A DNA stretch of 64,000 nucleotides, taken from the NCBI GenBank assembly GCA_019930625.1, contig CP082844.1, forward strand, positions 4,092,001 to 4,156,000. The letters are read 5' to 3'. This DNA is from Nocardia asteroides. GTDB lineage: Bacteria; Actinomycetota; Actinomycetes; Mycobacteriales; Mycobacteriaceae. Position numbers and translations under genes: made by a program. Shown here piece after piece: positions 24,033-33,404 of this stretch. Position 1 is the first letter of the stretch. Every line of letters begins with the position of its first letter. The notes beneath the pieces were generated by a model. It searched no databases and was not told the origin of the DNA. It saw only the letters and a list, made by a program, of their open reading frames with translations.

Positions 24033-26540
24033 TCAGCCGGCGGACACGGTGACGTCGTCGAAGACGACCTCGCCCGCGGCATCGGACTCGGCGAGGTCGA
24101 CCACCGCGTCGATCGACCAGCCGTGGTCGCCCGCCGGGTCGTCCAGCACCTGCCGGACCTGCCAGAAACCGGGTCTTCGTTCCACCTGGAACAGCTGCGG
24201 ACCCCTGGCGTCGGGCCCCGTGCCGATCCGCTCGTATTCCGCGTAATAGTCGGCGAACGCCTGCGCCCAATCCGGGCCCGGAGCGAGCTCGGCCAGCTCC
24301 TCCCAGCGCCGCAACGCGGCGAGTTCGACGCGGCGGAACATCGCGTTGCGGACCATCACCCGGAACGCGCGCTCGTTGGCGGAGATCGGACGTACCGTTT
24401 CGGCGCCGAAGGCGATCTGATCGGCGTCGGTCTCCGCACCCGGGTTGGTCAGTTGCTCCCACTCGTCGAGCAGGCTCGAATCCACTTGGCGGACAAGCTC
24501 TCCGAGCCATTCGGTGATGTCGTCGAGCTCCTCGGTGCGCGCCGACTCCGGCACCGTGCGCCGTAGCGCGCGGTAGGCGTCGGCGAGGTAGCGCAGCACC
24601 ACGCCCTCGGAGCGGGCCAGTTCGTAGAAGGAGATCAGCTCCGCGAAGGTCATGGCGCGCTCGATCATGTCGCGCACCACCGACTTCGGCGCGGGCGCGA
24701 ACTCCGACACCCACGGGTGCCCGGCGCGGTAGGTCTCGTACGCAGGCTCGATCAGCTCGGCCAGCGGCTTGGGCCAGGTCACCTCTTCGAGCAGTTCCAT
24801 CCGCTCGTCGTAGTCGATGCCGTCGGCCTTCATTTCCGCGATGGCCTCGCCGCGCGCCTTGTGCTGCTGGGCCATCAGCAGTTGACGCGGATCCTCCAAC
24901 GTGGATTCGATGAGCGACACCACGTCGAGGGTATAACTCGGAGATTCTTTGTCCAGCAGTTCCAGCGCGGCCAGCGCGAACGGCGACAGCGGCTGGTCGA
25001 GGGCGAAGTCGCGCTGCAGATCGACGGTCAAGCGGGCGCGGCGGCCCTGGGCGTCCGGTTCCGGAAGCTGCTGCACCACCCCGGCATCGCGCAGTGCGCG
25101 ATAGAGGCGGATGGCGCGCAGGATGTGCCTGCGCTGGGCAGGTCGCGGCTCGTGGTTGTCCTCCAGCAGGTGGCGCATGGCGGTGAAGCAGTTGCCCGGC
25201 CTGGCGATCACGTTCAGCAGCATGGCGTTGGTGACCGTGAATCGCGACACCATCGGCTCCGGTTGCGCGGTGACCAAACGATCGAAGGTCTCCTCGCTCC
25301 AGGAGACGAAACCCTCCGGCGGTTTGCGACGCTGCACCTTGCGCTGTTTCTTGGGGTCGTCGCCCGCCTTGGCCAGCAACCGGGTGTTCTCCACCTCGTG
25401 TTCGGGCGCTTGCACGACGACGGTGCCCATCGTGTCGTATCCCGCCCGCCCCGCCCGGCCCGCGATCTGATGGAACTCTCGCGCCTTGAGCCTACGGGTG
25501 CGCACGCCGTCGAACTTGGTCAGTCCGGTCAGCAGCACCGTGCGGATGGGCACGTTGATCCCGACGCCGAGGGTGTCGGTGCCGCACACCACCTTCAACA
25601 GGCCGTCCTGAGCCAGGCGCTCCACCAAGCGCCGGTACTTCGGCAGCATGCCCGCGTGATGCACGCCGATACCGTGCCGGATCAGCCGGGACAGGGTCTT
25701 GCCGAACCCCGCCGCGAAACGGAACTCGCCCAGCGCTGCGGCGATCGCGTCCTTCTCGGCCCGCGTCGCGAAGTTCACGCTCGTCAGCGCCTGCGCGCGC
25801 TCGAGCGCGGCGGCCTGGGTGAAGTGCACGACGTACACCGGAGCCTGGTGGGTGGTGACCAGCTCCTCGAGAGTCTCGGTGATCGGAGTGCGGGCATAGG
25901 AGAAGCTCAGCGGCACGGGGCGCTCGGTGCCCGCGACGATCGCGGTGGAGCGGCCGGTGCGGCGTTCCAGGTCGCGTGCGAAGAAGTCGACCTCGCCGAG
26001 CGTGGCCGACATGAGCAGGAACTGGGCGCGCGACAGTTCCAGCAACGGGACCTGCCACGCCCAGCCGCGATCGGGGTCGGCGTAGAAGTGGAATTCGTCC
26101 ATCACGACTTGGCCGACGTCGGCGGCCGCGCCCTCGCGCAGCGCCAGATTGGCCAGGATCTCCGCGGTAGCGCAGATGATCGGCGCATCCGGATTCACCG
26201 CGGCGTCGCCGGTGACCATACCGACGCGGTCGGCTCCGAACACCTCGCACAGGGCGAAGAATTTCTCGCTCACCAGCGCCTTGATCGGCGCGGTGTAGTA
26301 CGTGCGCAGCCCCTGGGTGAGGGCGAACAGATGCGCCCCGACCGCGACGAGCGACTTTCCGGAACCGGTCGGGGTGGCGAGGATGACGTTGGATCCGGAA
26401 GCCAGCTCGAGCAGCGCCTCGTCCTGCGCCGGGTAGAGCGGGGTGCCCTGCTCGGCGGCCCACATCCCGAACGACTCGTAGAGCGCATCGGCGTCGGTCC
26501 CCGGGATGTCGAGCAGTTCGGTCAGATCCACTCCGACCAC
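24033..26540 (-). CDS. DEAD/DEAH-box helicase with DUF3516 C-terminus
   Basis: A Ski2-like superfamily 2 helicase of 835 aa. Walker A is ATPTGSGKSLVAVGAHLFA, motif II VVMDEFHFYADPDRGWAWQ, motif III LLMSATLGEVDFF, and motif VI IAGRAGRAGYDTMG. The C-terminal 350 residues match the DUF3516 type (TWPKPLAELIEPAYETYRAGHPWVSEF, VVRDMIERAMTF). The GTG at 26540 is used; a GTG three codons later (26531) is equally possible. Probably RNA or nucleic-acid remodelling; the exact substrate is unknown. It stands alone between the polyamine operon and the PAC2 gene. Confidence 0.9.
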   Translation of the reverse strand: MVGVDLTELLDIPGTDADALYESFGMWAAEQGTPLYPAQDEALLELASGSNVILATPTGSGKSLVAVGAHLFALTQGLRTYYTAPIKALVSEKFFALCEVFGADRVGMVTGDAAVNPDAPIICATAEILANLALREGAAADVGQVVMDEFHFYADPDRGWAWQVPLLELSRAQFLLMSATLGEVDFFARDLERRTGRSTAIVAGTERPVPLSFSYARTPITETLEELVTTHQAPVYVVHFTQAAALERAQALTSVNFATRAEKDAIAAALGEFRFAAGFGKTLSRLIRHGIGVHHAGMLPKYRRLVERLAQDGLLKVVCGTDTLGVGINVPIRTVLLTGLTKFDGVRTRRLKAREFHQIAGRAGRAGYDTMGTVVVQAPEHEVENTRLLAKAGDDPKKQRKVQRRKPPEGFVSWSEETFDRLVTAQPEPMVSRFTVTNAMLLNVIARPGNCFTAMRHLLEDNHEPRPAQRRHILRAIRLYRALRDAGVVQQLPEPDAQGRRARLTVDLQRDFALDQPLSPFALAALELLDKESPSYTLDVVSLIESTLEDPRQLLMAQQHKARGEAIAEMKADGIDYDERMELLEEVTWPKPLAELIEPAYETYRAGHPWVSEFAPAPKSVVRDMIERAMTFAELISFYELARSEGVVLRYLADAYRALRRTVPESARTEELDDITEWLGELVRQVDSSLLDEWEQLTNPGAETDADQIAFGAETVRPISANERAFRVMVRNAMFRRVELAALRRWEELAELAPGPDWAQAFADYYAEYERIGTGPDARGPQLFQVERRPGFWQVRQVLDDPAGDHGWSIDAVVDLAESDAAGEVVFDDVTVSAG

Positions 26541-26599
26541 CCTACGGCCTCGCTATCGGGCACGCGTGCAGGGGCGATCGGGTCCCGACCGCCGCGCGA

Positions 26600-27544
26600 T
26601 CAGTCCTGCTCGCTCTCGTCGTCACCCTTGGCGCGGCTCTGCTCGGCGAGGAATCGCTCGAACTCCGCGCCCAGCTCGTCACCGCTGGGCAGCTCGCCGT
26701 CGCCCACCAGCAGGCTCGACTGCCGCTCCTGCGCGGTCACGAAGCTGTCGTACTGCCGTTCCAGGGCATGCACGACGGTCTCCACCTCGACGTTGCCGGC
26801 GATGTGCTCGTTGACCTGCTCGCGGACGCGTGCGGCGGCCTCGCCGAGGGCGGCCAGCGGGAACTCCAAGCCCGCGTTGTCGGCGACATTCTCCAGCAAC
26901 GTCTGCGCGGCCTCCGGATAGGCGGTCTGCGCCAGATAGTGCGGGACGTGCACCGAGAAACCGACCGACTCGTGACCGTGCTGCGCCATGCGGAATTCCA
27001 GCAGCGAGGAAGCGCTGCCCGGCACCTGGAGCTCGCCCGGCCACCGCTGATGCTCGGAGATGAGGTCGCGGTCGGAGGAATGCGCGGTCACGCCGAGCGG
27101 GCGAGTGTGCGGAATCGCCATCGGGATGGCGCTCAGGCCGATGCTGCGGCGCACACCGAGCTGTTCGGCGAGCAGCCGCACCGCGGTGGTGAACTTCTCC
27201 CAGCGCAGATCCGGTTCCAGACCTGCGAGCAACAGGAACGGGGTCCCCGCGGTGTCGCGCAACGCCCAGAGGTTGAGCTCCGGCTCGGCGTAGTCGGAGA
27301 AATGATCGGTCTTGAACGTCATGAGCGGACGCCGCGACCGGTAATCCAGCAGCTCGTCCACGTCGAACGAGGCGACCAGCTCGCTTTCGAGGCTCTCGCG
27401 CAGGTGCGTGGTCGCCAGCCGTACCGCGTGCCCGGCGTCGGTGAAACCTTCCAGCCCGTGCACCAGGACCGGGCCCGCGCCGTCGGCGGACGACAGCTGC
27501 GGAGCGGGGAACTCCAATTCGTACATTCGCGACTCGTAGTCCAT
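26600..27544 (-). CDS. PAC2-family protein (Rv2714-like)
   Basis: A 314 aa protein of the PAC2 (proteasome assembly chaperone 2) superfamily. It starts MDYESRMYELEFPAPQLSSADG, with GPVLVHGLEGFTDAGHAVRLAT, ELVASFDVDELLDYRSRRPLM, TPFLLLAGLEPDLRWEKF, and VGFSVHVPHYLAQTAYPEAAQTLL. The C-terminus is acidic and coiled-coil-like. GGAAGGAG lies 8 bases before the ATG, so the longer upstream frame is rejected. Homologues are conserved near ideR/lexA in mycobacteria. A chaperone role is inferred from the fold; no proteasome gene is nearby. Confidence 0.88.
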   Translation of the reverse strand: MDYESRMYELEFPAPQLSSADGAGPVLVHGLEGFTDAGHAVRLATTHLRESLESELVASFDVDELLDYRSRRPLMTFKTDHFSDYAEPELNLWALRDTAGTPFLLLAGLEPDLRWEKFTTAVRLLAEQLGVRRSIGLSAIPMAIPHTRPLGVTAHSSDRDLISEHQRWPGELQVPGSASSLLEFRMAQHGHESVGFSVHVPHYLAQTAYPEAAQTLLENVADNAGLEFPLAALGEAAARVREQVNEHIAGNVEVETVVHALERQYDSFVTAQERQSSLLVGDGELPSGDELGAEFERFLAEQSRAKGDDESEQD

Positions 27545-27822
27545 CGCGTACTCCTTCCTGCGCGGCTCCTGCGGCCCGGACACGTACCTCACGCGCCAGT
27601 GTGGTTGCCTGCTCGATGGTTCGCCACCCCTGGTGACAGGGGGAGACGAGCAGTCGTCCGAACCGGGGACCACCGTCCATTGTCCCCCATGCCGGTGACG
27701 GTCACCGCGCACGGCCGGACACCGACCCGTACTCCCAGGCAACAGCATCGGTAGCCCGCGCATTCCCGGCCCGGCGGCGTGGCATCGCTGGCTGGACACC
27801 CGGAGTTTGGCACAGTGGGGGT

Positions 27823-28536
27823 GTGACCGTGGCCGATTCGACGCGCAGCCGGCTGGGCTGTGTGGTGCCCCTCGTCTGCGCGGTACTGCTCGCCGGATGC
27901 GGGTCGACGGTGCCGGGACGACCGGTCTCGTCGGCGCAGACCACACAGACCACGGTGACCAGGCATGTGAGCGCCGAACTGCCGACGCTGCTGCCGGATC
28001 CGGGGCAGTTCCCCCCGCCGTACACGGCGGTGGTGCTGCCGCAGGAGGCCGTCGCTCGAGCGGCGGGCGACCTGGACGGTATCGGCCGCGGCGCGAACGT
28101 CGAGCCCGATCGGTGCGTGCCGCCGCACCAGGACTTCGGACCCGATCGCACGGCGATGGCGGTCGGCACGGACGACGCCACGCGCGCCACCCTGACCGTC
28201 GAATTGACCCGCACCGATGAGCCGTTGGCGTCCTTGCGCACCAGACTGCAACAGTGCGGATCGGTGCGGGTGACGCGCGCGGGCGCCGCCACCACCGTGA
28301 CGACCGAAATCACTGCGCCACCGCCGATGGACGCCGACGACGCTCTTTCGCTGCGCAGGACCGTGCGACCGGAGTCGGGAGGCGCCGGGCTGACCCAGTC
28401 CATGCGCACGCACGTCGGGCAGATCGAGGACGTGCGAATTTCGGTGACCTACATGTCGTTCGCCGACAGCGAACCGGATATCGCGGCACTGGATGCGCTG
28501 TTCGCCACCGCGGTGCGCGAAGTGCGGGAGAAATAG
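27823..28536 (+). CDS. Secreted lipoprotein of unknown function
   Basis: A 237 aa exported lipoprotein. The signal sequence ends with a lipobox at LLAGCGS (Cys near residue 26), preceded by the hydrophobic run CVVPLVCAVLLA. The mature part has a Thr-rich linker (TTQTTVTRHVS), then LPDPGQFPPPYTAVVLP, a sensor-lipoprotein-like domain with two cysteines (PDRCVPPHQDF and QQCGSVRV), and VGQIEDVRISVTYMSFAD. It resembles mycobacterial lipoproteins of the DUF5642 kind; this is from memory. The start is GTG. The neighbours give no functional clue. Confidence 0.75.
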   Translation: MTVADSTRSRLGCVVPLVCAVLLAGCGSTVPGRPVSSAQTTQTTVTRHVSAELPTLLPDPGQFPPPYTAVVLPQEAVARAAGDLDGIGRGANVEPDRCVPPHQDFGPDRTAMAVGTDDATRATLTVELTRTDEPLASLRTRLQQCGSVRVTRAGAATTVTTEITAPPPMDADDALSLRRTVRPESGGAGLTQSMRTHVGQIEDVRISVTYMSFADSEPDIAALDALFATAVREVREK

Positions 28537-28693
28537 CGGCCCTGGCCGCACAGTAACAGGCGTCACCGACATCGATCGCGATTTCTGACTCCGGGCAGTC
28601 GAGTGATACACAGTCAGCGGCGAATTCCACAGGCTCGCCGAATCACCAGGTCGGCGTCCGAGCAGGGCGACCGCGCAGCCGCATGGTCGAAGC

Positions 28694-30055
28694 ATGACCA
28701 CTTCCGCGAACCCGTTTCCCGCCCCTGAACCTGTCGAGGCCGGGCATACCGACAAGAACGACGCATCCCGGGTGGGTCCCGGCAGTAAGCACGCGTCGAC
28801 CTGCGGCGTTCCATCCAAGGCCGCACGGCGAGCCGCTCCCGTCGTCGCGCAGAGATCGTTTTCGCACACGACGATCAGCGGGACGCGTACGTGGCATCCG
28901 GAAGAGCGGGCTCGGCATGCCCGATGCCGTGACGATCCTCCGCAATATCCGGCCACGCCGGATAACGCTGTACGCGTGGACGACCCGGGCGAGTTGATCG
29001 CCGCGGTACCGGCGATGCTGGGATTCACCCCGGAACGGTCGGTGGTCGTCCTCGTTCTGCGAAGCGGGACGGTCGGCGGTGCGATCATCGACGCGGTGGC
29101 GCGGTTCGATCTGGATGCGCCCGGTGGCCGGCGCGTGCGCGGCGCGACGCTGGCGGCCGCGGTCGCGCGGATCTGCGCGCACGACGAGGCGGCCGAGGTT
29201 CTGGCGGTCGTCGTCGACGAAAGCGCCGTGGAACCGGAAAGTCGCGCCGACTCGCACGGTTGCGCGGCCGGACGATTCGACGTGCTGGTCGGTTCACTCG
29301 GCAGGCGGTTGGCGGCGTGTGACATCTCGCTCGGCGGGGTATGGGCGGTGCCCGCCATCACCGCCGGGCAGCATTGGTGGACGTTGGCGGGGCCGCGGCG
29401 GCGCGGCGTGCTCCGGGATCCGGCCGCCTCCCTGGTGGCGCTGACCCATGTGCTGGACGGCAGGCCGATTCGTGGTTCGCGTTCGGAGATCAGCGAGCTG
29501 GTCGCGGTGGATCCACTCGCACACGCCGAGGTGGCCGCCCACTTGGACGACGCGCTCGCTCACGCGCGGGAGCGCTATGCGGGGGCCGCGCGTCGCGGTG
29601 ATCCCGCCGGGTACAGCAGGCAAGCGCTCGACTACGTGTTGTGGCAGATCGCCAACACCGCCTCCGGCGCCGCGTTGTCGGCACCCGAACTCGCGAGAAT
29701 CGCTGCCGCCCTGCGCGATCGAGCGGTGCGGGACACGATGTTCGCCTTGGCCGTCGGCGACCAGGCCGACGCGGCCGAGGCGGTGTGGGCCGCGCTGACG
29801 CGCGTACTGTCCGGTCCCGATCGCGCCGAAGCCGCCGCACTGCTCGGCTACAGCGCTTACGTCCGCGGCTACGGACCGCTGGCGGGCATCGCGCTGGAGG
29901 CCGCGCTGGCGGCGGATCCGGGACATCCGATGGCGAGACTGCTCGATGCCTCGCTGCGTTCGGGTATGCGCCCGCAGCAGCTACGGCGACTCGCCCACAG
30001 CGGCTACCGAGTCGCTGCGGGGCTCGGGGTCGACCTGGGTACGGCGGAGCCATGA
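28694..30055 (+). CDS. DUF4192-family protein
   Basis: A 453 aa protein. About 90 N-terminal residues are unordered-looking and Arg/Ala/Pro-rich. The DUF4192 domain begins at VRVDDPGELIAAVPAMLGFTPERSVVVLVL, with AAAVARICAHDEAAEVLAVVVDE, and ends with LLGYSAYVRGYGPLAGIALEAALAADPGHPMARLLDASLRSGM, typical of actinobacterial DUF4192 proteins. The N-terminal extension before residue 90 is not family-like; the true start may lie further in, although no strong internal ribosome site was found. Function unknown. Confidence 0.85.
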   Translation: MTTSANPFPAPEPVEAGHTDKNDASRVGPGSKHASTCGVPSKAARRAAPVVAQRSFSHTTISGTRTWHPEERARHARCRDDPPQYPATPDNAVRVDDPGELIAAVPAMLGFTPERSVVVLVLRSGTVGGAIIDAVARFDLDAPGGRRVRGATLAAAVARICAHDEAAEVLAVVVDESAVEPESRADSHGCAAGRFDVLVGSLGRRLAACDISLGGVWAVPAITAGQHWWTLAGPRRRGVLRDPAASLVALTHVLDGRPIRGSRSEISELVAVDPLAHAEVAAHLDDALAHARERYAGAARRGDPAGYSRQALDYVLWQIANTASGAALSAPELARIAAALRDRAVRDTMFALAVGDQADAAEAVWAALTRVLSGPDRAEAAALLGYSAYVRGYGPLAGIALEAALAADPGHPMARLLDASLRSGMRPQQLRRLAHSGYRVAAGLGVDLGTAEP

Positions 30056-30252
30056 GATCGCCTGTGGCGCCCAGCACTACCGAATCGGCTGTGCGGCGTT
30101 CGGTGAGCTGGGCCCCGTCGGATCGCTGCGACCTCGTGATTCACGCTGCTTCGCCCGGACACACGGCGCCGCGGCGATCCTGGCGTCGGTGCGGTGGCGC
30201 GCTCATGGCTGCCCGAGTCGGTCAGGGGCCGAGCCGGGCACTCCGCAGCCGG

Positions 30253-31233
30253 TTACTTCGCGCTGTGCGCGCGGGGACCGAGCGACTGGAGGAAACCCCA
30301 AGCGTCGCTGACGATCTCGTCGAGGTCGTTGTGTTCGGGACGCCAGCCGAGCTCCGCGACGGCACGCTCGCTGGACGCGATCAGGGTCGCCGGGTCGCCG
30401 GGGCGGCGGGGGGCGTCCTGCGCCGTGATCGGCAGGCCGGTGACGCGCTCGCAGGCCGAAATAACCTCGCGCACGGAAAATCCGGCGCCGCTGCCGAGGT
30501 TGTAGATCCGGTGGGTACCTGCTTCCGCGGTCGCCAAGGCCAGCAGATGGGCTTGGGCGAGGTCGCGGATGTGGATGTAGTCGCGGACCGCGGTGCCGTC
30601 CGGGGTCGGCCAATCGGTGCCGAAGACCGAGATCGCCTTGCGATGCCCTGCGGCGACTTGCAGCACCAGCGGGATGAGATGCGTTTCCACCACCCGGTTC
30701 TCGCCGAGACCACCGTATGCGCCCGCGACGTTGAAGTACCGCAAGCTGGTCGCGGCCAGTCCGTGCGCGACCGCGTAGGAGGTGATGGCATGGTCGATGG
30801 CCAGCTTCGACGCGCCGTAGGGATTGGTCGGGCGGGTCGGAGCGTCCTCGGGGATGGGCACCTGCTCCGGTTCCCCGTAGACCGCCGCCGTGGAGGAGAA
30901 GACCAGTCGCCGCGTGCCCGCGCGCCGCATCGCCTCCAGCAGCTCGAGCGTTTTCACCACATTGCCGTGCCAGTATTTCTCCGGCTGCTGCACCGATTCG
31001 CCGACCAGCGACTGCGCCGCGAAATGCAGGACGCCATCGAAGGGCTCGGCAGCCAGCAGTGCGGGCGCGGCGACCGCTACGTCACCCTCGACGAACCGGG
31101 CCTCGGAGGGGACGCCGTCGGCATTTCCGGTGGACAGATCATCGACCACGACTACCGAGTGGCCGGCTTCCAGCAGGACCTGGGCGCAGACGCCGCCGAC
31201 GTAGCCCGCGCCACCTGTGACGAGAAGTTTCAC
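30253..31233 (-). CDS. galE: UDP-glucose 4-epimerase GalE
   Basis: Interconverts UDP-glucose and UDP-galactose, the latter feeding arabinogalactan synthesis in mycolata. The 326 aa protein has the NAD motif [25 protein letters not shown], catalytic Ser in [13 protein letters not shown], and catalytic Tyr/Lys in [30 protein letters not shown] and [18 protein letters not shown] follow. It lies 3 bp downstream of ideR on the same strand, the dtxR-galE arrangement known in corynebacteria, so co-transcription is expected. Confidence 0.95.
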   Translation of the reverse strand: MKLLVTGGAGYVGGVCAQVLLEAGHSVVVVDDLSTGNADGVPSEARFVEGDVAVAAPALLAAEPFDGVLHFAAQSLVGESVQQPEKYWHGNVVKTLELLEAMRRAGTRRLVFSSTAAVYGEPEQVPIPEDAPTRPTNPYGASKLAIDHAITSYAVAHGLAATSLRYFNVAGAYGGLGENRVVETHLIPLVLQVAAGHRKAISVFGTDWPTPDGTAVRDYIHIRDLAQAHLLALATAEAGTHRIYNLGSGAGFSVREVISACERVTGLPITAQDAPRRPGDPATLIASSERAVAELGWRPEHNDLDEIVSDAWGFLQSLGPRAHSAK

Positions 31234-31236
31234 GTG

Positions 31237-31923
31237 TCAGGCCAGCTTCACCTGGACGGCGTGCGCCATCTCGTCAGGCAGTTCGAAACCGTCGTGGCCG
31301 GGCACGGTGATGACGACCGAACCCGGCCGAGTCTCCACCGTGACGCGGGCATCGGGCACCACGCCCGCCTCGCGCAGCCTGCCGATGACCTCCGGGTCGG
31401 TCTGGATGTGCTCGGCGAGCCTGCGCACGACGACGGCGTGTACATGGCCGTGCGGCAGGTCCGACAGGCGCAGCAGCTTCTCGTCGGCGGGGGCGGGCGG
31501 CATGATGCCCAACTCGTCCAAGCCGGGGATGGGGTTGCCGTACGGGGAGGTGGTCGGGTGGTTGAGCACCTCTACCAGGCGGCGCTCGACGTCCTCGCTC
31601 ATCACGTGCTCCCAGCGACAAGCCTCCGCGTGCACGTTCTGCCAGTCGAGGCCGATGATGTCGACGAGCAGCCGTTCGGCCAGCCGGTGCTTGCGCATGA
31701 CCGCGACGGCCATGCTGCGCCCCTTCTCGGTCAGCTCCAGATGACGGTCTCCGGCCACCAGCAGCAGACCGTCGCGTTCCATCCGTGCGACGGTCTGGCT
31801 CACGGTGGGACCACTCTGTTCGAGGCGCTCGGCGATCCGGGCGCGCAGGGGCACCACGCCCTCCTCCTCGAGGTCGTAGATGGTACGGAGATACATCTCC
31901 GTGGTGTCGACCAGATCCTTCAC
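31237..31923 (-). CDS. ideR: Iron-dependent regulator IdeR (DtxR family)
   Basis: Fe2+-activated repressor of siderophore genes and activator of iron storage. The 228 aa protein has an N-terminal winged helix (DTTEMYLRTIYDLEEEGVVPLRARIAERL, QSGPTVSQTVARMERDGLL), the metal/dimer domain with HAEACRWEHVMSEDVE (Cys about 102 and His/Glu ligands), and a C-terminal SH3-like domain (GRLREAGVVPDARVTVE ... GHDGFELPDEMAHAVQVKL). Length and metal ligands match mycobacterial IdeR. I see no clear iron box within the window. Confidence 0.96.
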   Translation of the reverse strand: MKDLVDTTEMYLRTIYDLEEEGVVPLRARIAERLEQSGPTVSQTVARMERDGLLLVAGDRHLELTEKGRSMAVAVMRKHRLAERLLVDIIGLDWQNVHAEACRWEHVMSEDVERRLVEVLNHPTTSPYGNPIPGLDELGIMPPAPADEKLLRLSDLPHGHVHAVVVRRLAEHIQTDPEVIGRLREAGVVPDARVTVETRPGSVVITVPGHDGFELPDEMAHAVQVKLA

Positions 31924-32132
31924 CTGTTACCCCTTCGTCGGCACGAATTCTACCCACGCACGACGGCACTCCCGTGTGCCGTATCGTGCCGCACCACACT
32001 GCGCACGACATCTCCGGTGGCATTGCGGGAACCCGATCGGCGCACGGCAGACGGCCGTGAACGTACTTTCTTGTATTTGTACTGCATAACAACGTTTCGC
32101 GGGGTTGCTTGCTTCCCACTAGCGTTGCGATC

Positions 32133-33404
32133 ATGGCCACTGCACCGCGCGGCGAACCTCAGGCGCCGATTTCGCCCGGGACGAGCCGGCCCGGAACCGT
32201 CGTCTGGACGGAGCGGTTCCTGGATTACACCTGGACTCCGGAGCATCCGATGAAACCGGCACGCCTGAAGTTCACCATGGCGCTGGCGGAGAGTCTGGGG
32301 GTGCTCGAGGGTGTCGAGCTGCTCGAACCCGCCGCCGCCGGGCGTCCGGACCTGCTGCGCATCCATACGCCCGACTACCTCGACGCGGTCGAACGCGCCG
32401 TTGCACCGGTGGGCGCGCCTGCCGCCCCGCCCTACGGCCTCGGCTCCCCGGACAATCCGGTCTTCCCGCGCATGCACCAGGCCGCGTCCACGATCGTGGG
32501 CGGTACCCTGGCCGCGGCCAGGGAGATCGCGGAGGGCCGCACCAAGCGAGCGGTGAGTATCGGGGGCGGCATGCACCACGCCATGCCCGATTCGGCGTCG
32601 GGCTTCTGCGTGTACAACGACCCGGCGGTGGCCATCTCCTGGCTGCTCGACCACGGTTTCGACCGGATCGCCTACATCGATGTGGACGTGCACCACGGTG
32701 ACGGCGTGCAGCGCGCCTTCTACGCCGACCCTCGGGTGCTGACCATCTCGCTGCATCAGCATCCGGCCACCTTGTGGCCCAACACCGGCTGGCCGGAGGA
32801 GACCGGCGTCGGCGCGGCTGAGGGCACGTCGATCAACCTGCCGCTGTTGCCCGGCACTCGGGATGCGCAGTGGCTGCGCGGATTCCACGCCGTGGTCCCG
32901 GGCGCGGTGGCGGCATTCGGCCCGCAGATCGTGGTCAGCCAGTGCGGCGTGGACACCCATCGCGAAGACCCGTTGGCGGATCTGGAACTCACCGTCGACG
33001 GTCAGCGGGCGGCTTTCCGCGCCATGCGCGACCTCGCCGACCGATATGCCGAAGGACGCTGGCTCGCCGTCGGCGGCGGCGGATACGGCCTGATCAGGGT
33101 GGTGCCGCGGGCGTGGACGCATCTGCTGGCCACCGCCCTGGACCGCACCGTCGACCCCGCTGCGCCGATTCCGCAGGATTGGATCGACACGATCCGCGCG
33201 GCGGCGCCGCGTGCGGACCCGCCGCGCACCATGGGCGACGGCGGTGACACCGCCTACCGTCCGTGGGACGGCCCCGGCGGTACCGGTGAGACCGGTGACG
33301 TGCGGATAGATCGCGCCCAACGTGCCGTCGACCTGGCCGTCCTGGCCACCCGCCGAGCGACTTTCGGGTTGCTAGGTCTCGACCCGGAGGACCCTCGTGA
33401 CTGA
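32133..33404 (+). CDS. acuC: AcuC-type protein deacetylase
   Basis: Class I HDAC-fold, zinc-dependent deacetylase of 423 aa. Zinc and catalytic motifs are present: RAVSIGGGMHHAMPDSASGFCVYND, RIAYIDVDVHHGDGVQRAFY, VSQCGVDTHREDPLADLELT and WLAVGGGGYGLIRVVPRAW. ATG 32133 is preferred over an upstream TTG. It overlaps a GNAT/acyl-CoA-synthetase-like acetyltransferase by 8 bases. In Bacillus, AcuC deacetylates acetyl-CoA synthetase that AcuA has acetylated; the pairing here suggests the same acetylation cycle, though no acs gene is in the window. Confidence 0.93.
   Translation: MATAPRGEPQAPISPGTSRPGTVVWTERFLDYTWTPEHPMKPARLKFTMALAESLGVLEGVELLEPAAAGRPDLLRIHTPDYLDAVERAVAPVGAPAAPPYGLGSPDNPVFPRMHQAASTIVGGTLAAAREIAEGRTKRAVSIGGGMHHAMPDSASGFCVYNDPAVAISWLLDHGFDRIAYIDVDVHHGDGVQRAFYADPRVLTISLHQHPATLWPNTGWPEETGVGAAEGTSINLPLLPGTRDAQWLRGFHAVVPGAVAAFGPQIVVSQCGVDTHREDPLADLELTVDGQRAAFRAMRDLADRYAEGRWLAVGGGGYGLIRVVPRAWTHLLATALDRTVDPAAPIPQDWIDTIRAAAPRADPPRTMGDGGDTAYRPWDGPGGTGETGDVRIDRAQRAVDLAVLATRRATFGLLGLDPEDPRD

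Noticed and set aside
24717..26921. Long open frame of over 700 codons on the plus strand, opposite the DUF3516 helicase
   Set aside because: It mirrors the helicase codon pattern in high-GC DNA and has a low-complexity, His/Gln/Arg/Gly-rich translation with no motif. Similar mirrors lie opposite hypD-hypE, galE-ideR and SNF2.
30052..30252. ATG overlapping the DUF4192 stop, opening a frame toward galE
   Set aside because: The product is Arg/Ala/Ser-rich, runs antisense into galE, and resembles no family.
31924..32132. IdeR iron box between ideR and acuC
   Set aside because: No stretch close to the TTAGGTTAGSCTAACCTAA consensus is present.
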